This document shows positions 53,250 to 62,125 of a stretch of DNA of 64,000 nucleotides, in pieces (the first letter of the stretch is position 1; every line of letters begins with the position of its first letter). Origin of the DNA: an uncultured Tateyamaria sp. (lineage in GTDB: Bacteria > Pseudomonadota > Alphaproteobacteria > Rhodobacterales > Rhodobacteraceae). Both the position numbers and the translations under genes were made by a program. The notes under the pieces are model-generated. The model was given only the letters and a program-made list of their open reading frames with translations. It had not been told where the DNA came from and did no database searches. The DNA lies in the NCBI RefSeq assembly GCF_947504105.1, contig NZ_CANNGP010000021.1, forward strand, positions 1-64,000, written 5' to 3'.

Positions 53250-54515
53250 TTACGCTCCTTCAGTGTTGGGAGAGGCCCAGGCCAGCCAGACGGCGGCGGT
53301 CCATGTAAACGTGCTGCCGCCCGCGGGGGCCCCGTCGCGGGGGTCGAAGTATTCGGCAAATCCGTGCTCAGCAATCAGGTCTGCGGTATTGGCGCGGAGC
53401 GCCGTGCCCTGGGGCAGGCCGAAGTCCATAAGCCCCTCGCTGATCATCAAGTTCATGATCGCCCAAACAGGCCCACGCCAGTAGCGCTTGCCGTCGAAGC
53501 GTGCGTCATCCGGGGTGAGCGACGGCACACCATATTTCGAAAGCGCCATCACTTCATCCAGACGGGTGCGCATGTCGGGGTGGTCGACACCAGCATATCA
53601 GCAGAGGAACGACGCGTTGGATATGGATCCGGCCCAGCTGCCGCCCACAACATCACGTCCGTCAAAACAGGCCAACGTGGGGTTCCAAAGTGTCTTCGCC
53701 CCTGCTGCCAGCGTGGTGACCCATCTGCGCAACTCGTTCACGTCTTCGCCCAATATCTCGCCTATGGTGATCAGGTCGCGCGTGGCGCGCAGCAGGATGA
53801 AGGTCATGGTCGGGTCGGCCACACGGAAAGGGGTGTCCTCAAGCATTGCTGCCTCATCCCAGCCCAACCGCGCGCCCCGTTGCACCAGCCAGATATAGCG
53901 GTCGTAGTCGTATTTCGTGGGCCGCATTGAACTGTCGACATGGGTCGTGTCGCGGCGCGTGTACTCGCCTACACCATCGGGTGTAATGGCTGCCATCGCG
54001 GCATCCCAATCGGGGGCGTTGTCGCGACCCGCTTCCCATGGATGCGTGACGCAGACGGCGCCGTGATCCAGCCGCCAATCCATGAACCAGCGATGCCAGG
54101 CGACCATCTTGGGATAAAGTTCGGCCACACGATCCCGACCAAAATCGGTATCCTTTTCCAGCACCATCCGCGCCATGGTCGCCGCCACGGGCGGTTGGCT
54201 GATACCTGACGATGGGATCGGACCCGTGCCCTGCCACACGTCGTGGTTCGGGAAATACCCGTCATCGGGTACATGGAACAGGATATGCGGCACCATCCCG
54301 TTGTCCCACTGGCCCGAGAAGAGGGTCTCGATCTCGGCCCAGGCGCGGTCGATGTCGAATTCGGCAAAACCTACCGCGGCAAAGGCACTGTCCCAGTTCC
54401 ATTGGTAGGGATACAGGCCCGAGGTTGGGATCGTGTACCCACCCTTGTCGTTGCGTTTCAGGATTGCGCGCGCTTCCTCGTCGCGCATGTCCGTGGATGT
54501 CATGTCTCGCATCAT
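53250..54515 (-). pseudogene. Glycoside hydrolase (MGH1/GH63-like) with in-frame stop
   Basis: A 421-codon frame of an (alpha/alpha)6-barrel hydrolase of the mannosylglycerate/glucosylglycerate hydrolase-like type. The first part has YPYQWNWDSAFAAVGFAEFD and GMVPHILFH; the last part has RYWRGPVWAIMNLMISEGL and EYFDPRDGAPAGGSTFTWTAAVWL. A TGA at 53598-53600 cuts it after SNASFLC, and the same frame continues at once with YAGVDHPDMRTRLDEV; related proteins have Trp here (TGG to TGA). Without read-through only 305 residues would be made. The family cleaves glycosides of small glycerate-type solutes; the substrate is not certain. Confidence 0.85.
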
Positions 54516-55726
54516 CCTTTTACCGACCCCGCGGTCAGCCCTTTCGTCATGAACCGTTCCAGCCCCAGGAACAGGGCCATGATCGGGATCGTTGCAATCA
54601 CAGCGCCCGCCATCAGGTGCTGGCGCGGAATTTCAGAGGAGTTCAACATCGCGACCCCACGGGTCAGCGTGAATTTCGATGGATCGTCCAGCAGCATGAA
54701 GGCCAGCAGGAATTCGTTCCAGGCGATCATGAAGACATAAAGCGACACCGACACCATCGCGGGCAGCGACAGGGGCAGGGTGATCTTCCAGATCACTTGC
54801 AGGCGGGACAGGCCGTCCATCAGTCCCGCCTCCTCGACCTCGCCCGGCAGGCCGCGGAAGTATCCCTGCAGCATGTAGAGGGCAACGGGGATCGTGGTGA
54901 CCGGATAGATCATCAGCAGCCCGGGAATGGTGTTGCGCAGGCCGGTCATGGAAAAGGTGATATAGATCGGCAGCGCCAGCACGATCATCGGCACCATGTA
55001 GATCAGCAGGATCGAGCGCAAAAACGCGGCCCGCCCCTTGAACCGCAGCCGTGCCACGGCATAGGCGCCGGGGACGGAGAACAGCAGCGTGATCAGGACC
55101 GTCAGAACCGACACATAGAAGCTGGTCCAGAGGTAACTGCCGAAATTGAACTGGCCAAACAGCTCGATGTAGCTGCGAAACAGGTCCCAGCCGCGGCTGA
55201 GTTCGATGGAGAAATCGAGCGGGTTCTTGAGCAGCGCCTGCTGCGATTTCAGGCTGGTCATCACCATCACGTAGAAGGGGATCAGCACGGCGGCGGTAAA
55301 GACAATGTAGCCGAACCCGGTCAGAAACCGGATCACCGCATCCTCAAATGCATGGCGTGTAAGTGGACCGGGATGCGCCTCGACCAGCATGAGGGTCAGG
55401 GGCCAGATCATGAACAGACCAAAGGAGATGACGGCCATAAGCTGCCACAGAACCGGGACGTTCTCTTGAAACAGAATCGGGGACAGTGGTGTGAACATCA
55501 ACACGACGCACAGCAGGATGAAACCGCCCATTACCAGTCGCGCATCGCGCACATAGATGCTTGCCAGCCCACCGCCCAAGCCAAGGATAAGGCAACCCAG
55601 AGACCCGGGCCGAAAGCCAAGACCTGAGGCAAAGGACAAGGTAACAGATACCGTGACGGCGATGACAAAGGCCCAGAACAGGCCAATCAATGCACCGGTT
55701 ACAGTGCCCTGACGCAGCATGCTCAT
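54512..55726 (-). CDS. Sugar ABC transporter permease (MalG type, extended N-terminus)
   Basis: A 404-residue inner-membrane protein. The last 280 residues are a MalG-type permease with the EAA loop (GEVEEAGLMDGLSRLQVIWKITLPLSLPA) and the C-terminal GLTAGSVKG. An additional N-terminal part of about 120 residues holds three to four membrane helices (GALIGLFWAFVIAVTVSVTL and others), unusual for CUT1 permeases. It appears intact and overlaps the hydrolase gene by 4 bases, but its partner permease at 55875 is truncated. Confidence 0.9.
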   Translation of the reverse strand: MSMLRQGTVTGALIGLFWAFVIAVTVSVTLSFASGLGFRPGSLGCLILGLGGGLASIYVRDARLVMGGFILLCVVLMFTPLSPILFQENVPVLWQLMAVISFGLFMIWPLTLMLVEAHPGPLTRHAFEDAVIRFLTGFGYIVFTAAVLIPFYVMVMTSLKSQQALLKNPLDFSIELSRGWDLFRSYIELFGQFNFGSYLWTSFYVSVLTVLITLLFSVPGAYAVARLRFKGRAAFLRSILLIYMVPMIVLALPIYITFSMTGLRNTIPGLLMIYPVTTIPVALYMLQGYFRGLPGEVEEAGLMDGLSRLQVIWKITLPLSLPAMVSVSLYVFMIAWNEFLLAFMLLDDPSKFTLTRGVAMLNSSEIPRQHLMAGAVIATIPIMALFLGLERFMTKGLTAGSVKG

Positions 55727-55784
55727 GCCGATCCTCCTTCATCTTGCCAGATAAACTCCGGGGTGAATTGGCCGTCAGGCCAAG

Positions 55785-55799
55785 AGGGGCAGCGCCCCT
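55785..55799. repeat. Short GC hairpin AGGGGC-AGC-GCCCCT
   Basis: A perfect 6-base stem with loop AGC, followed on the plus strand by TTTTCCCC. It lies in the 148-base gap between the two permease genes, in a GC-rich stretch similar in kind to the repeat at 31741. Both genes are on the minus strand, so this is not a standard terminator for either. Confidence 0.4.
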
Positions 55800-55874
55800 T
55801 TTCCCCGCCCGCCGTAGGCACCCCGCTCACGCCCGCCTCCGGCAAGACGCAAACTTGTTTTGTGGCTCCCGACA

Positions 55875-56306
55875 TCACAGCCCTTCCTCCTGAGAAATGT
55901 ATTTGAAGAAGAAAAAGCTGAACAAAAGCAGCGTGGCAAAGATCACCACGGCCACCGCAGCCCCTGCTCCAATATTCGAGATGGCGAAGGCTTGTTCATA
56001 GACGTTCACGGTCAGCGTGCGCGTGCCCGCATTGCCGCCGGTCAGCAGGAAAATGTCGTCGAACTTGTTGAAGGTCCAGATGAAGCGCAGCAGGAACAGG
56101 ACCGACAGGATACCCAAGAGCATCGGCAGCGACAGGTACCAGAATTTCTGGAAGGGCGACGCGCCATCCATGTCGGCAGCTTCGTACATATCGGTGTCGA
56201 TGGACTGCATCCGCGCAAGGATGAACAGGAAGGACAGCGGGAAATAGCGCCAGATCTCGAACACCGTGACCATGATCAGGGCAAGCGGGCGCTGGCCGAA
56301 GAAGTT
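55875..56306 (-). pseudogene. Sugar ABC transporter permease, N-terminus deleted
   Basis: Only the last 130-145 residues of a MalF-type permease remain. From 56306 the frame reads NFFGQRPLALIMVTVFEIWRY, then ARMQSIDTDMYEAADMDGAS (EAA loop), FDDIFLLTGGNAGTRTL and the last helix. Its first half, about 170 residues in relatives, is missing; upstream the sequence switches directly to the binding-protein gene in another frame. An ATG inside (56273) would give a useless fragment. This is one side of a deletion joint at about 56306-56312. Confidence 0.85.
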
Positions 56307-57019
56307 GATGCATTGGCGATGGCCTTGTAGAAATCCAGCACTTCTGTCGTGGCCGCGGCATCCAGTTCCTGGAAACCGTCATCGCCCACCGGGCTTACGC
56401 CATTGGCGAGGAAGACATGTTCCAGAACCTGGGACATGAAGTTCTCGTCTACCTTGGTGGCTGCGACGAAACCGTACATTTCCGGCGGGTTGTGCAGAGC
56501 CTCAAGCGCAGCCTGCACGTTTGCAAAGGTGTTTGGTGGTTCCAGCCCTTTCTCGGCAAAGAGATCAGCGCGGTAGACGATCATCTGTGTCCAGCCGTCG
56601 ACGGGGACCGATGCAATGTCACCGTCATAGTCCGCCATCGCCAGCGGTCCGGCGGCGAACGTATCGCGGCCCAGACCGTCGACAACCTCGGTCGCGGCTT
56701 CGGTGTCCAGAATGCCGGCTTCGGCCCAAGGCAGGGCGTATTGCAGCGAGTGGTAAATGACATCGGGCAGGTCTCCGGCGGCAAAGGCGGCTGTCGTGCG
56801 CGTGCCCAGCTCGGTCTCCGACACCGGGATCACTTCAACGCTGTTGCCCGTCGCCTTTTCGAACTCCGCCGCCATCTCCTGTTGCTTGGCCAGCCGCTCT
56901 GGCTGCTCTTCAGTCGTCCAGAAACGGATATCGTCTGCCATCGCCGCACCGGCACCCAGCACAAGGCTGAGCGCAGTGCCCGTGGCCAATCGGGCCATCA
57001 GACCTTTGGTTGCAAACAT
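56276..57019 (-). pseudogene. Sugar ABC binding protein, C-terminus deleted
   Basis: Only the first 235 or so residues of an extracellular solute-binding protein remain: signal peptide MFATKGLMARLATGTALSLVLGAGAAMA, then DDIRFWTTEEQPERLAKQQ, PDVIYHSLQYALPWAEAGIL and VDGWTQMIVYRADLFAEKG. After LDFYKAIANA (near 56310) it runs into permease DNA in the wrong frame and stops. Relatives are about 420-440 residues long, so roughly 190 residues are lost. Export could still occur, but ligand binding needs both lobes. Confidence 0.88.
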
Positions 57020-57105
57020 TCAGGTGTCCTCCCATTGGATATTCGTCGGCCCGGTCGCCTGCACAGCAATCCGAACGGAACCTGCTCTAAATGGTGGGCG
57101 GATAA

Positions 57106-57119
57106 TTGCAACGATGCAA
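57106..57119. promoter_or_regulatory. LacI-type operator 1
   Basis: TTGCAACGATGCAA, a near-perfect palindrome centred on CG (TTGCA-N-CG-N-TGCAA), the usual LacI-family layout. It lies about 90 bases upstream of the binding-protein start. A second copy lies 99 bases away at 57205. Confidence 0.75.
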
Positions 57120-57204
57120 CAAATATTTTTGCTGCGGTGCTTTGGGTAAAAATCAATAAATATCATTTATTTGCCGCAGCGCGGCGATACAGCGGTATTA
57201 AAAA

Positions 57205-57218
57205 TTGCAACGATGCAC
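57205..57218. promoter_or_regulatory. LacI-type operator 2
   Basis: TTGCAACGATGCAC differs from operator 1 by one base. It lies 80 bases upstream of the lacI-like gene at 57298. Two copies between divergent genes allow repression of both promoters, possibly by looping. Confidence 0.7.
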
Positions 57219-57297
57219 TATGATTCGTTGTTGATCAGAATGTGTTCGCCTGCTCTGATCTTTTGACAAGATACCCCAAGTTGATCCAAGGCAGGCC

Positions 57298-58311
57298 ATG
57301 GCCGATCCGACCCGCAAACCACCAACGCTCAAGACGATTGCAGAGATCACTGGTCTCAGCCTGTCGACGGTGTCGTTGTCGTTGCGCGATGGATCGCGCC
57401 TGAAAAAGGAAACACGGGACAAGATCGCGGCCGCAGCGGCTGAAGTGGGATATGTTCCCAATCGCGCAGGCGTTCGCTTGCGTACGGGGCAGACCAACGT
57501 CCTGACGCTGGTCTTGTCACCGGCCAAGAACACCATCGACTACACGCGCCAGATGATCGAAGGGATCGGCGCACATCTGTCGGGCACCAAGTACCACCTG
57601 AATGTCATTCCCGACCTGCAAGGGGCCACGCCCGAGGAATCGGTGCGCTATGTCCTTCAGAACCGCACATCCGATGGAATCATCCTTACGCATACAAGTG
57701 CGCGCGATCCGCGGGTGCAGATGTTGATCGATGCCGATTTTCCCTTTGTTTCTCACGGGCGGACCGAGTTCTACGCCGCCCACGCCTTTCATGATTTTCA
57801 CGCCGAACGATTTGTCGAAATGGCGGTTGAGCGGTTGCTGGAGCGCGGGCGCAAGCGCTTTGTCCTGCTGGCCGAGGATGATGCCACCACGAACTTCGCC
57901 AAGATCACGGGTGGGTTCCATCGGGCACTGGCCCGCCACGGGCTGACGGGCGAGGTCGCGACCGACACGGGCATCCTGATTTCCATCGATACGGCGCGTG
58001 GGTTCGGGCAAGCGCTGGCACAGCGCAGCGATCCGTTTGACGCGATCATCAGCAACAACGAATTGGCGACGCTGGCGTTGATGGGCGGTATGGCAGATCA
58101 GGGGCAGGTCCTGGGCCGCGACTATGATCTGATCTGCCGCCAGACAACGCCCATTCTGCCGACGCTATACCCGCAGATCGATACAGTGAGTGAAGATCTC
58201 GTTGCGACAGGTCACGAACTTGCCCGCCTGTTGATCGACCGGGTGAGCGGCGTGCCCGTGGATCAGTTGCAGACCCTTCACGAACCTGAACCGCAGTGGC
58301 GCAGCGGTTGA
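57298..58311 (+). CDS. LacI-family regulator of the broken sugar locus
   Basis: A 337-residue protein. The helix-turn-helix is PTLKTIAEITGLSLSTVSLSLRDGSRLKKETRDKI, with S-x-S-T-V-S, and the hinge AAAAEVGYVPNRAGVRLRTG follows. The sensor domain is complete (IILTHTSARDPRVQMLIDADFPFVSHG, DAIISNNELATLALMGG). It is divergent from the binding protein/permease/hydrolase/ATPase genes and probably represses them through the two TTGCAACGATGCA sites. It is intact although several of its targets are not. Confidence 0.92.
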   Translation: MADPTRKPPTLKTIAEITGLSLSTVSLSLRDGSRLKKETRDKIAAAAAEVGYVPNRAGVRLRTGQTNVLTLVLSPAKNTIDYTRQMIEGIGAHLSGTKYHLNVIPDLQGATPEESVRYVLQNRTSDGIILTHTSARDPRVQMLIDADFPFVSHGRTEFYAAHAFHDFHAERFVEMAVERLLERGRKRFVLLAEDDATTNFAKITGGFHRALARHGLTGEVATDTGILISIDTARGFGQALAQRSDPFDAIISNNELATLALMGGMADQGQVLGRDYDLICRQTTPILPTLYPQIDTVSEDLVATGHELARLLIDRVSGVPVDQLQTLHEPEPQWRSG

Positions 58312-58369
58312 AAGCACCCTCGTGTGCGAATGCCTTGCTCCTAAGGGCGATTGACCGACACTTGGTGTC

Positions 58370-59965
58370 CTAGGCCACGCCGCGGATCAGGTCGGATGCT
58401 TTTTCACCAATCATGATAGCGGGCGCGTTGGTGTTGCCGCTGACAATCTCGGGCATGATCGAACAGTCGGCGACGCGCAGTCCCGTGATCCCGTGCACAC
58501 GCAACTGTTCGTCGACCACCGCCCCCTTGTCCTGACCCATCTTGCAGGTGCCGGTCGGGTGATAGATCGATGCCGTGTTGTTGCGGGCCCAATCAAGTGT
58601 TGCGTCGTAGTCGTCCATCGGCAGATCGGCATGAGGCCGATACTCTTCCGAGATTTTTGACGTGAGTGGCGCATGCCGGGCGATCCGGCGGGCAATATTC
58701 ACGCCTTCGACCACTGTTCGGCAGTCTGTCTCGGTGCTCAGGTAGTTCGGGATGATCTTGGGATAGGTCTGCCCGTCCTTGCTGACCAACCGAATCTCAC
58801 CCTTCGATTCGGGTCGAAGCTGGCAAACGGACATGGTGAACGCCGAAAATGGGTCAGCGCCTTTGCCAGGGTTTTCTGCAGAAAGGGGCTGGACATGGAA
58901 TTGAATGTCCGGCGTCTCCAGGTCATCGCGGGTCTTCATGAACCCGGTTGCGAGGCTCGCCGCCATGGTCATTGGACCGGCCCGAAACATCAGGTACTTG
59001 AGGCCGATCTTGGCCTGTCCGAACAGGCTCGACACCTCGTCATTCAGGGTCGGTTCATTGCACTTGTAGACAAGGCGCGCCTGCAGGTGGTCCTGAAGAT
59101 TCTTGCCCACGCCGCGCAGGTCGGCAACCACGTCGATTCCGTGCTCTTGCAACTGCGCCGCCTCACCGATTCCTGACAGCATCAGCAGTTGGGGCGAGTT
59201 GATGGAACCGCCCGACAGGATCACCTCCTTGCGCGCCTTGACGGTCTGCCATGCACCGCTGCGATCGCGGTATGATACACCCGTCACCTTCTTGCCATCC
59301 AACTTGATCTTTTCGACCTGGGCATGGGTCACGATATTCAGATTCTCGCGGCTGCGGGCGGGGTTCAGGAACGCCACGGCGGACGAGCAGCGACGGCCGT
59401 TACGGGCAGTTAATTGAAAGAAACCAACACCTTCCTGATCGGCGCCGTTGTAATCCGGATTGAATTTGTAGCCCGCCGCTTGCGCTGCTGCGACCCACGC
59501 ATCGGTGATCGGGCGTTGGATGCGCATGTTAGAGACAGACAGGTTACCCTGGTCGCCGTGGAAGTCATCGGCGCCGCGTTCGTTGCGTTCGGACCGCTTG
59601 AAGAGGGGCAGCACATCGTCCCACGCCCAGCCGCGGTTGCCCATCTGCGCCCAGCGGTCATAGTCCTGCTGTTGACCGCGCACATAAAGCAATCCGTTCA
59701 AGGACGACGACCCGCCCAGCACCTTGCCGCGCGGCCATTCGATTGAGCGGCCATTCAGGCCCGGATCGGGTTCAGTCTTGTAACACCAATCAACATTCGG
59801 GTTGTGAATGGTTTTGAAATATCCGACCGGAATATGGATCCACGGATTCCAGTCACGACCGCCTGCTTCGAGCAGCACAACCTTCGTGTTCGGGTCCGCG
59901 CTCAGACGATTCGCGATCACGCAGCCGGAACTTCCTGCACCTACGATGACATAATCGGCTTCCAA
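58370..59965 (-). CDS. GMC-family oxidoreductase (choline dehydrogenase-like)
   Basis: A 531-residue FAD enzyme. The N-terminal EADYVIVGAGSSGCVIANRLS binds FAD, GRSIEWPRGKVLGGSSSLNGLLYVRG and EVILSGGSINSPQLLMLSGIG are the two GMC signatures, and the C-terminal SIYHPTGTCKMG and NTNAPAIMIGEKASDLI hold the active-site His/Asn pair. It would oxidise an alcohol group of choline, PEG-like or other alcohols. The start is a TTG at 59965 with GGGAGGG 6 bases before it; no ATG fits. It is divergent from the TRAP transporter genes and may act on what they import. Confidence 0.9.
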   Translation of the reverse strand: MEADYVIVGAGSSGCVIANRLSADPNTKVVLLEAGGRDWNPWIHIPVGYFKTIHNPNVDWCYKTEPDPGLNGRSIEWPRGKVLGGSSSLNGLLYVRGQQQDYDRWAQMGNRGWAWDDVLPLFKRSERNERGADDFHGDQGNLSVSNMRIQRPITDAWVAAAQAAGYKFNPDYNGADQEGVGFFQLTARNGRRCSSAVAFLNPARSRENLNIVTHAQVEKIKLDGKKVTGVSYRDRSGAWQTVKARKEVILSGGSINSPQLLMLSGIGEAAQLQEHGIDVVADLRGVGKNLQDHLQARLVYKCNEPTLNDEVSSLFGQAKIGLKYLMFRAGPMTMAASLATGFMKTRDDLETPDIQFHVQPLSAENPGKGADPFSAFTMSVCQLRPESKGEIRLVSKDGQTYPKIIPNYLSTETDCRTVVEGVNIARRIARHAPLTSKISEEYRPHADLPMDDYDATLDWARNNTASIYHPTGTCKMGQDKGAVVDEQLRVHGITGLRVADCSIMPEIVSGNTNAPAIMIGEKASDLIRGVA

Positions 59966-60033
59966 AACGGACCCTCCCTTCCTTAAAGTCAAAAAAAGAC
60001 TAGGCAGATTGTCGAAGCTGCGCTAGCCTTTTC

Positions 60034-60050
60034 TGAGATAAAACGTCTCA
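60034..60050. promoter_or_regulatory. Possible operator TGAGAT-N5-GTCTCA
   Basis: A 17-base inverted repeat (TGAGA/TCTCA arms, one mismatch when extended to 6 bases) in the 109-base divergent region between the GMC and dctP genes. The IclR regulator at 63493 is a candidate binder. A coincidental match is possible. Confidence 0.4.
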
Positions 60051-60074
60051 ATAATGTGTATCAGGGAGGATTGC

Positions 60075-61307
60075 ATGAAACTTGAGAAAAACCTCGCGGG
60101 CATCTCGCGCCGTGATTTGTTCCGTGTGGCAGGGCGCTACGGCCTAAGCTCCACGCTGCTTGCAGCGGGTAGCTTTGGTGGTGCGATGAGCCTTGCCAAT
60201 CTGGCGGCGGCAGCGGAATCAACCTACGAAAAGCGGTTCGCGAAAGAGCCCAAGCACGTGCTGAAGTTCGGCGCGGCCGGCTTCAACCAGCAGAACTTGC
60301 TGATCGAGCGCGCCGGTTGTCTTGAGTTCGCGCGCGATCTCGAAGAACGGACAGACGGTGAGATTCGCATCGAATTCATCGGGAACAACCAGATTTGTGG
60401 CCAGCTGTCCTGCGTTGAGAAAGCGCAGCAGGGAATCGTCGATTTTTATGCGGCATCCACTCAGAACTCCGCCGGTGGCGCGCCTTACCTGAACGTGCTC
60501 GACTATGCGTACATGTTCCGCAGCCGTGCCGACCAGTACTACTTCATGTACAGCCCAGACAGCCAACGCATCCTGCGTGACCCGTTCGAAAAGCGTCACG
60601 GCCTGAAGTTCCTGTTTACGCACGCAGAACTGCGCGGCATCCAGCTGGGTCTGTCGTGGGAAGACAAGCCTACTGTCGACAACATCGACGTGCTGCGTGG
60701 CACCAAGAACCGCGTGACCGGTACACAGCTTGGCCGTATTGCGATGAACGCCCTTGGCTTGAACCCGGTTCCGGTTGCATGGGAAGAAACCCTCGACGGC
60801 CTGAAGCAGGGCCTGATCGATGGTGCGGAAACATGGGCCTCGGCCGTGGCGTACGCCAACATGTCGCCCGTGGTCAGCCAGTGTGTGGACCTGCGTTTCT
60901 TCTGCGGCACCGAGCACACTGCCATGAACGCGCAAAGCTTCGACAACCTTGGCGGTGAGCTGCAGGATGCGGTTATGGAATCGTCCTACCTGACACAGGT
61001 GCACGTCCAGGCCGCAAACGAGGCGGCTCTGGTCAACACCGTTGGTTTCAGCCATCCGCACCAAGGCCCCGACACGATCTTCGCTCAGAACAACGTCCGC
61101 GTTGCCGCACTGTCCGACGCCGAGATCAAGAAGGCCGAAGAGCAGTGCTCGCCCGAGTTCCAACCGCAATTGTGGGAACAGTGGCGCGAGCGGATCAATG
61201 GCTGGGCTGATGGCATCGACACGTACCAGGAAATCTATGACGGTGTTCGCCAGAACCCGCATTCCCTGGCCGAGAACGTCGAACCCCGCCGCTGGTGGCG
61301 CGGTTAA
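60075..61307 (+). CDS. TRAP transporter solute-binding protein (DctP family)
   Basis: A 410-residue periplasmic protein. A twin-arginine signal lies at ISRRDLFRVAGRYGLSSTLLAAGSFGGAMSLA, so it folds before export. The mature domain has HVLKFGAAGFNQQN, GEIRIEFIGNNQICGQLSCVEKAQQGIVDFYAAS (a typical DctP strand-helix) and KNRVTGTQLGRIAMNALGLNPVPVAWEE with the conserved Arg that binds carboxylates. AGGGAGGA precedes the ATG at 60075. With dctQ and dctM it forms a secondary, ion-driven uptake system, probably for an organic acid. Confidence 0.93.
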   Translation: MKLEKNLAGISRRDLFRVAGRYGLSSTLLAAGSFGGAMSLANLAAAAESTYEKRFAKEPKHVLKFGAAGFNQQNLLIERAGCLEFARDLEERTDGEIRIEFIGNNQICGQLSCVEKAQQGIVDFYAASTQNSAGGAPYLNVLDYAYMFRSRADQYYFMYSPDSQRILRDPFEKRHGLKFLFTHAELRGIQLGLSWEDKPTVDNIDVLRGTKNRVTGTQLGRIAMNALGLNPVPVAWEETLDGLKQGLIDGAETWASAVAYANMSPVVSQCVDLRFFCGTEHTAMNAQSFDNLGGELQDAVMESSYLTQVHVQAANEAALVNTVGFSHPHQGPDTIFAQNNVRVAALSDAEIKKAEEQCSPEFQPQLWEQWRERINGWADGIDTYQEIYDGVRQNPHSLAENVEPRRWWRG

Positions 61308-61337
61308 TCCGGAAGCGGATTTCTCACAAAATCAATG

Positions 61338-61360
61338 GCTTGGGCGTATGTCGCCCAAGC
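61338..61360 (+). promoter_or_regulatory. Intercistronic hairpin dctP-dctQ
   Basis: GCTTGGGCG (61338-61346), loop TATGT, and CGCCCAAGC (61352-61360) form a perfect 9-base stem 30 bases after the dctP stop. There is no U-run, so it probably limits downstream expression or protects the dctP message, keeping binding protein in excess. Confidence 0.65.
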
Positions 61361-61453
61361 ATCTGTCCATGTCGCGTAACACCGGCATGGATTTCCGTAT
61401 CCTGACGCGACAAGATGCCGGAACGGATTTGCCAGGCACGAGGGAGGTGCAGC

Positions 61454-62125
61454 ATGGACATGATTGCGGGCATGGGAGAAATCATCTCCGCCCTGATGAC
61501 AGGCGATTCATTCGAGTTGCAGACCGCCCTGCGCGGCAACTCGGGAATGTGGCCTATTGGGTTCGTCGTCACTTTCGTGGGGGGCGCCCTGGTGGCGCTG
61601 CTGTATCGTGCGGTTCCTGTTATTGAGCGTCACCTCGAACCGGCTGTAATGGTCGTCGCATACCTGGCGATCGGCTACATCATCTTTGCGGGTGTGGTGC
61701 AGCGCTTTTACCTCAGCGGGCAACCGGCGTGGTCAACGACCCTGCCGCCGTTCCTGTTCCTCATCATGACCTGGGTCGGGTGCAGCTATAACGTCAAGCT
61801 GCGCACGCACCTCGCCTTTGCCGAGTTTCGCAAGATTGCGCCGCGCGGCATACAAATGGCTCTGCTTCTACTCGATGCGATCCTGTGGTTCGGTTTTGCC
61901 TGGATTGTGGTGGTCACCACGGCGCAGGAAACCGTCCGCGCCGCCGCCAACTTCGCCATCATGCTTGGTACCGACAACGTGATGCAGTGGTGGTTCCTGG
62001 GCACCGTGCCCATCGCATTTATTCTGCTGACAGCGCGCGTGATGGAAAATCTGTCCGCCGACTTGCGCAAATACCGCAACGGGGGCGAGATGATCGAAAC
62101 CGCTGTGATCGGAGGTGACGCATGA
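61454..62125 (+). CDS. TRAP transporter small permease (DctQ family)
   Basis: A 223-residue inner-membrane protein with four main helices. Residues 1-50 form a longer N-terminal part (MIAGMGEIISALMTGD) than usual. The core shows AVMVVAYLAIGYIIFAGVVQRFYL, the conserved VGCSYNVKLRTHLAFAEFR and LLLLDAILWFGFAWIVVV. It pairs with DctM. The start is the ATG at 61454 after AGGGAGGTGC. Its stop overlaps dctM (ATGA). Confidence 0.9.
   Translation: MDMIAGMGEIISALMTGDSFELQTALRGNSGMWPIGFVVTFVGGALVALLYRAVPVIERHLEPAVMVVAYLAIGYIIFAGVVQRFYLSGQPAWSTTLPPFLFLIMTWVGCSYNVKLRTHLAFAEFRKIAPRGIQMALLLLDAILWFGFAWIVVVTTAQETVRAAANFAIMLGTDNVMQWWFLGTVPIAFILLTARVMENLSADLRKYRNGGEMIETAVIGGDA

Noticed and set aside
54212-55627. 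A 471-codon plus-strand open frame rich in Gln, Asp and Arg
   Set aside because: Antisense to an intact MalG-type permease; the composition is what reversed hydrophobic codons give.
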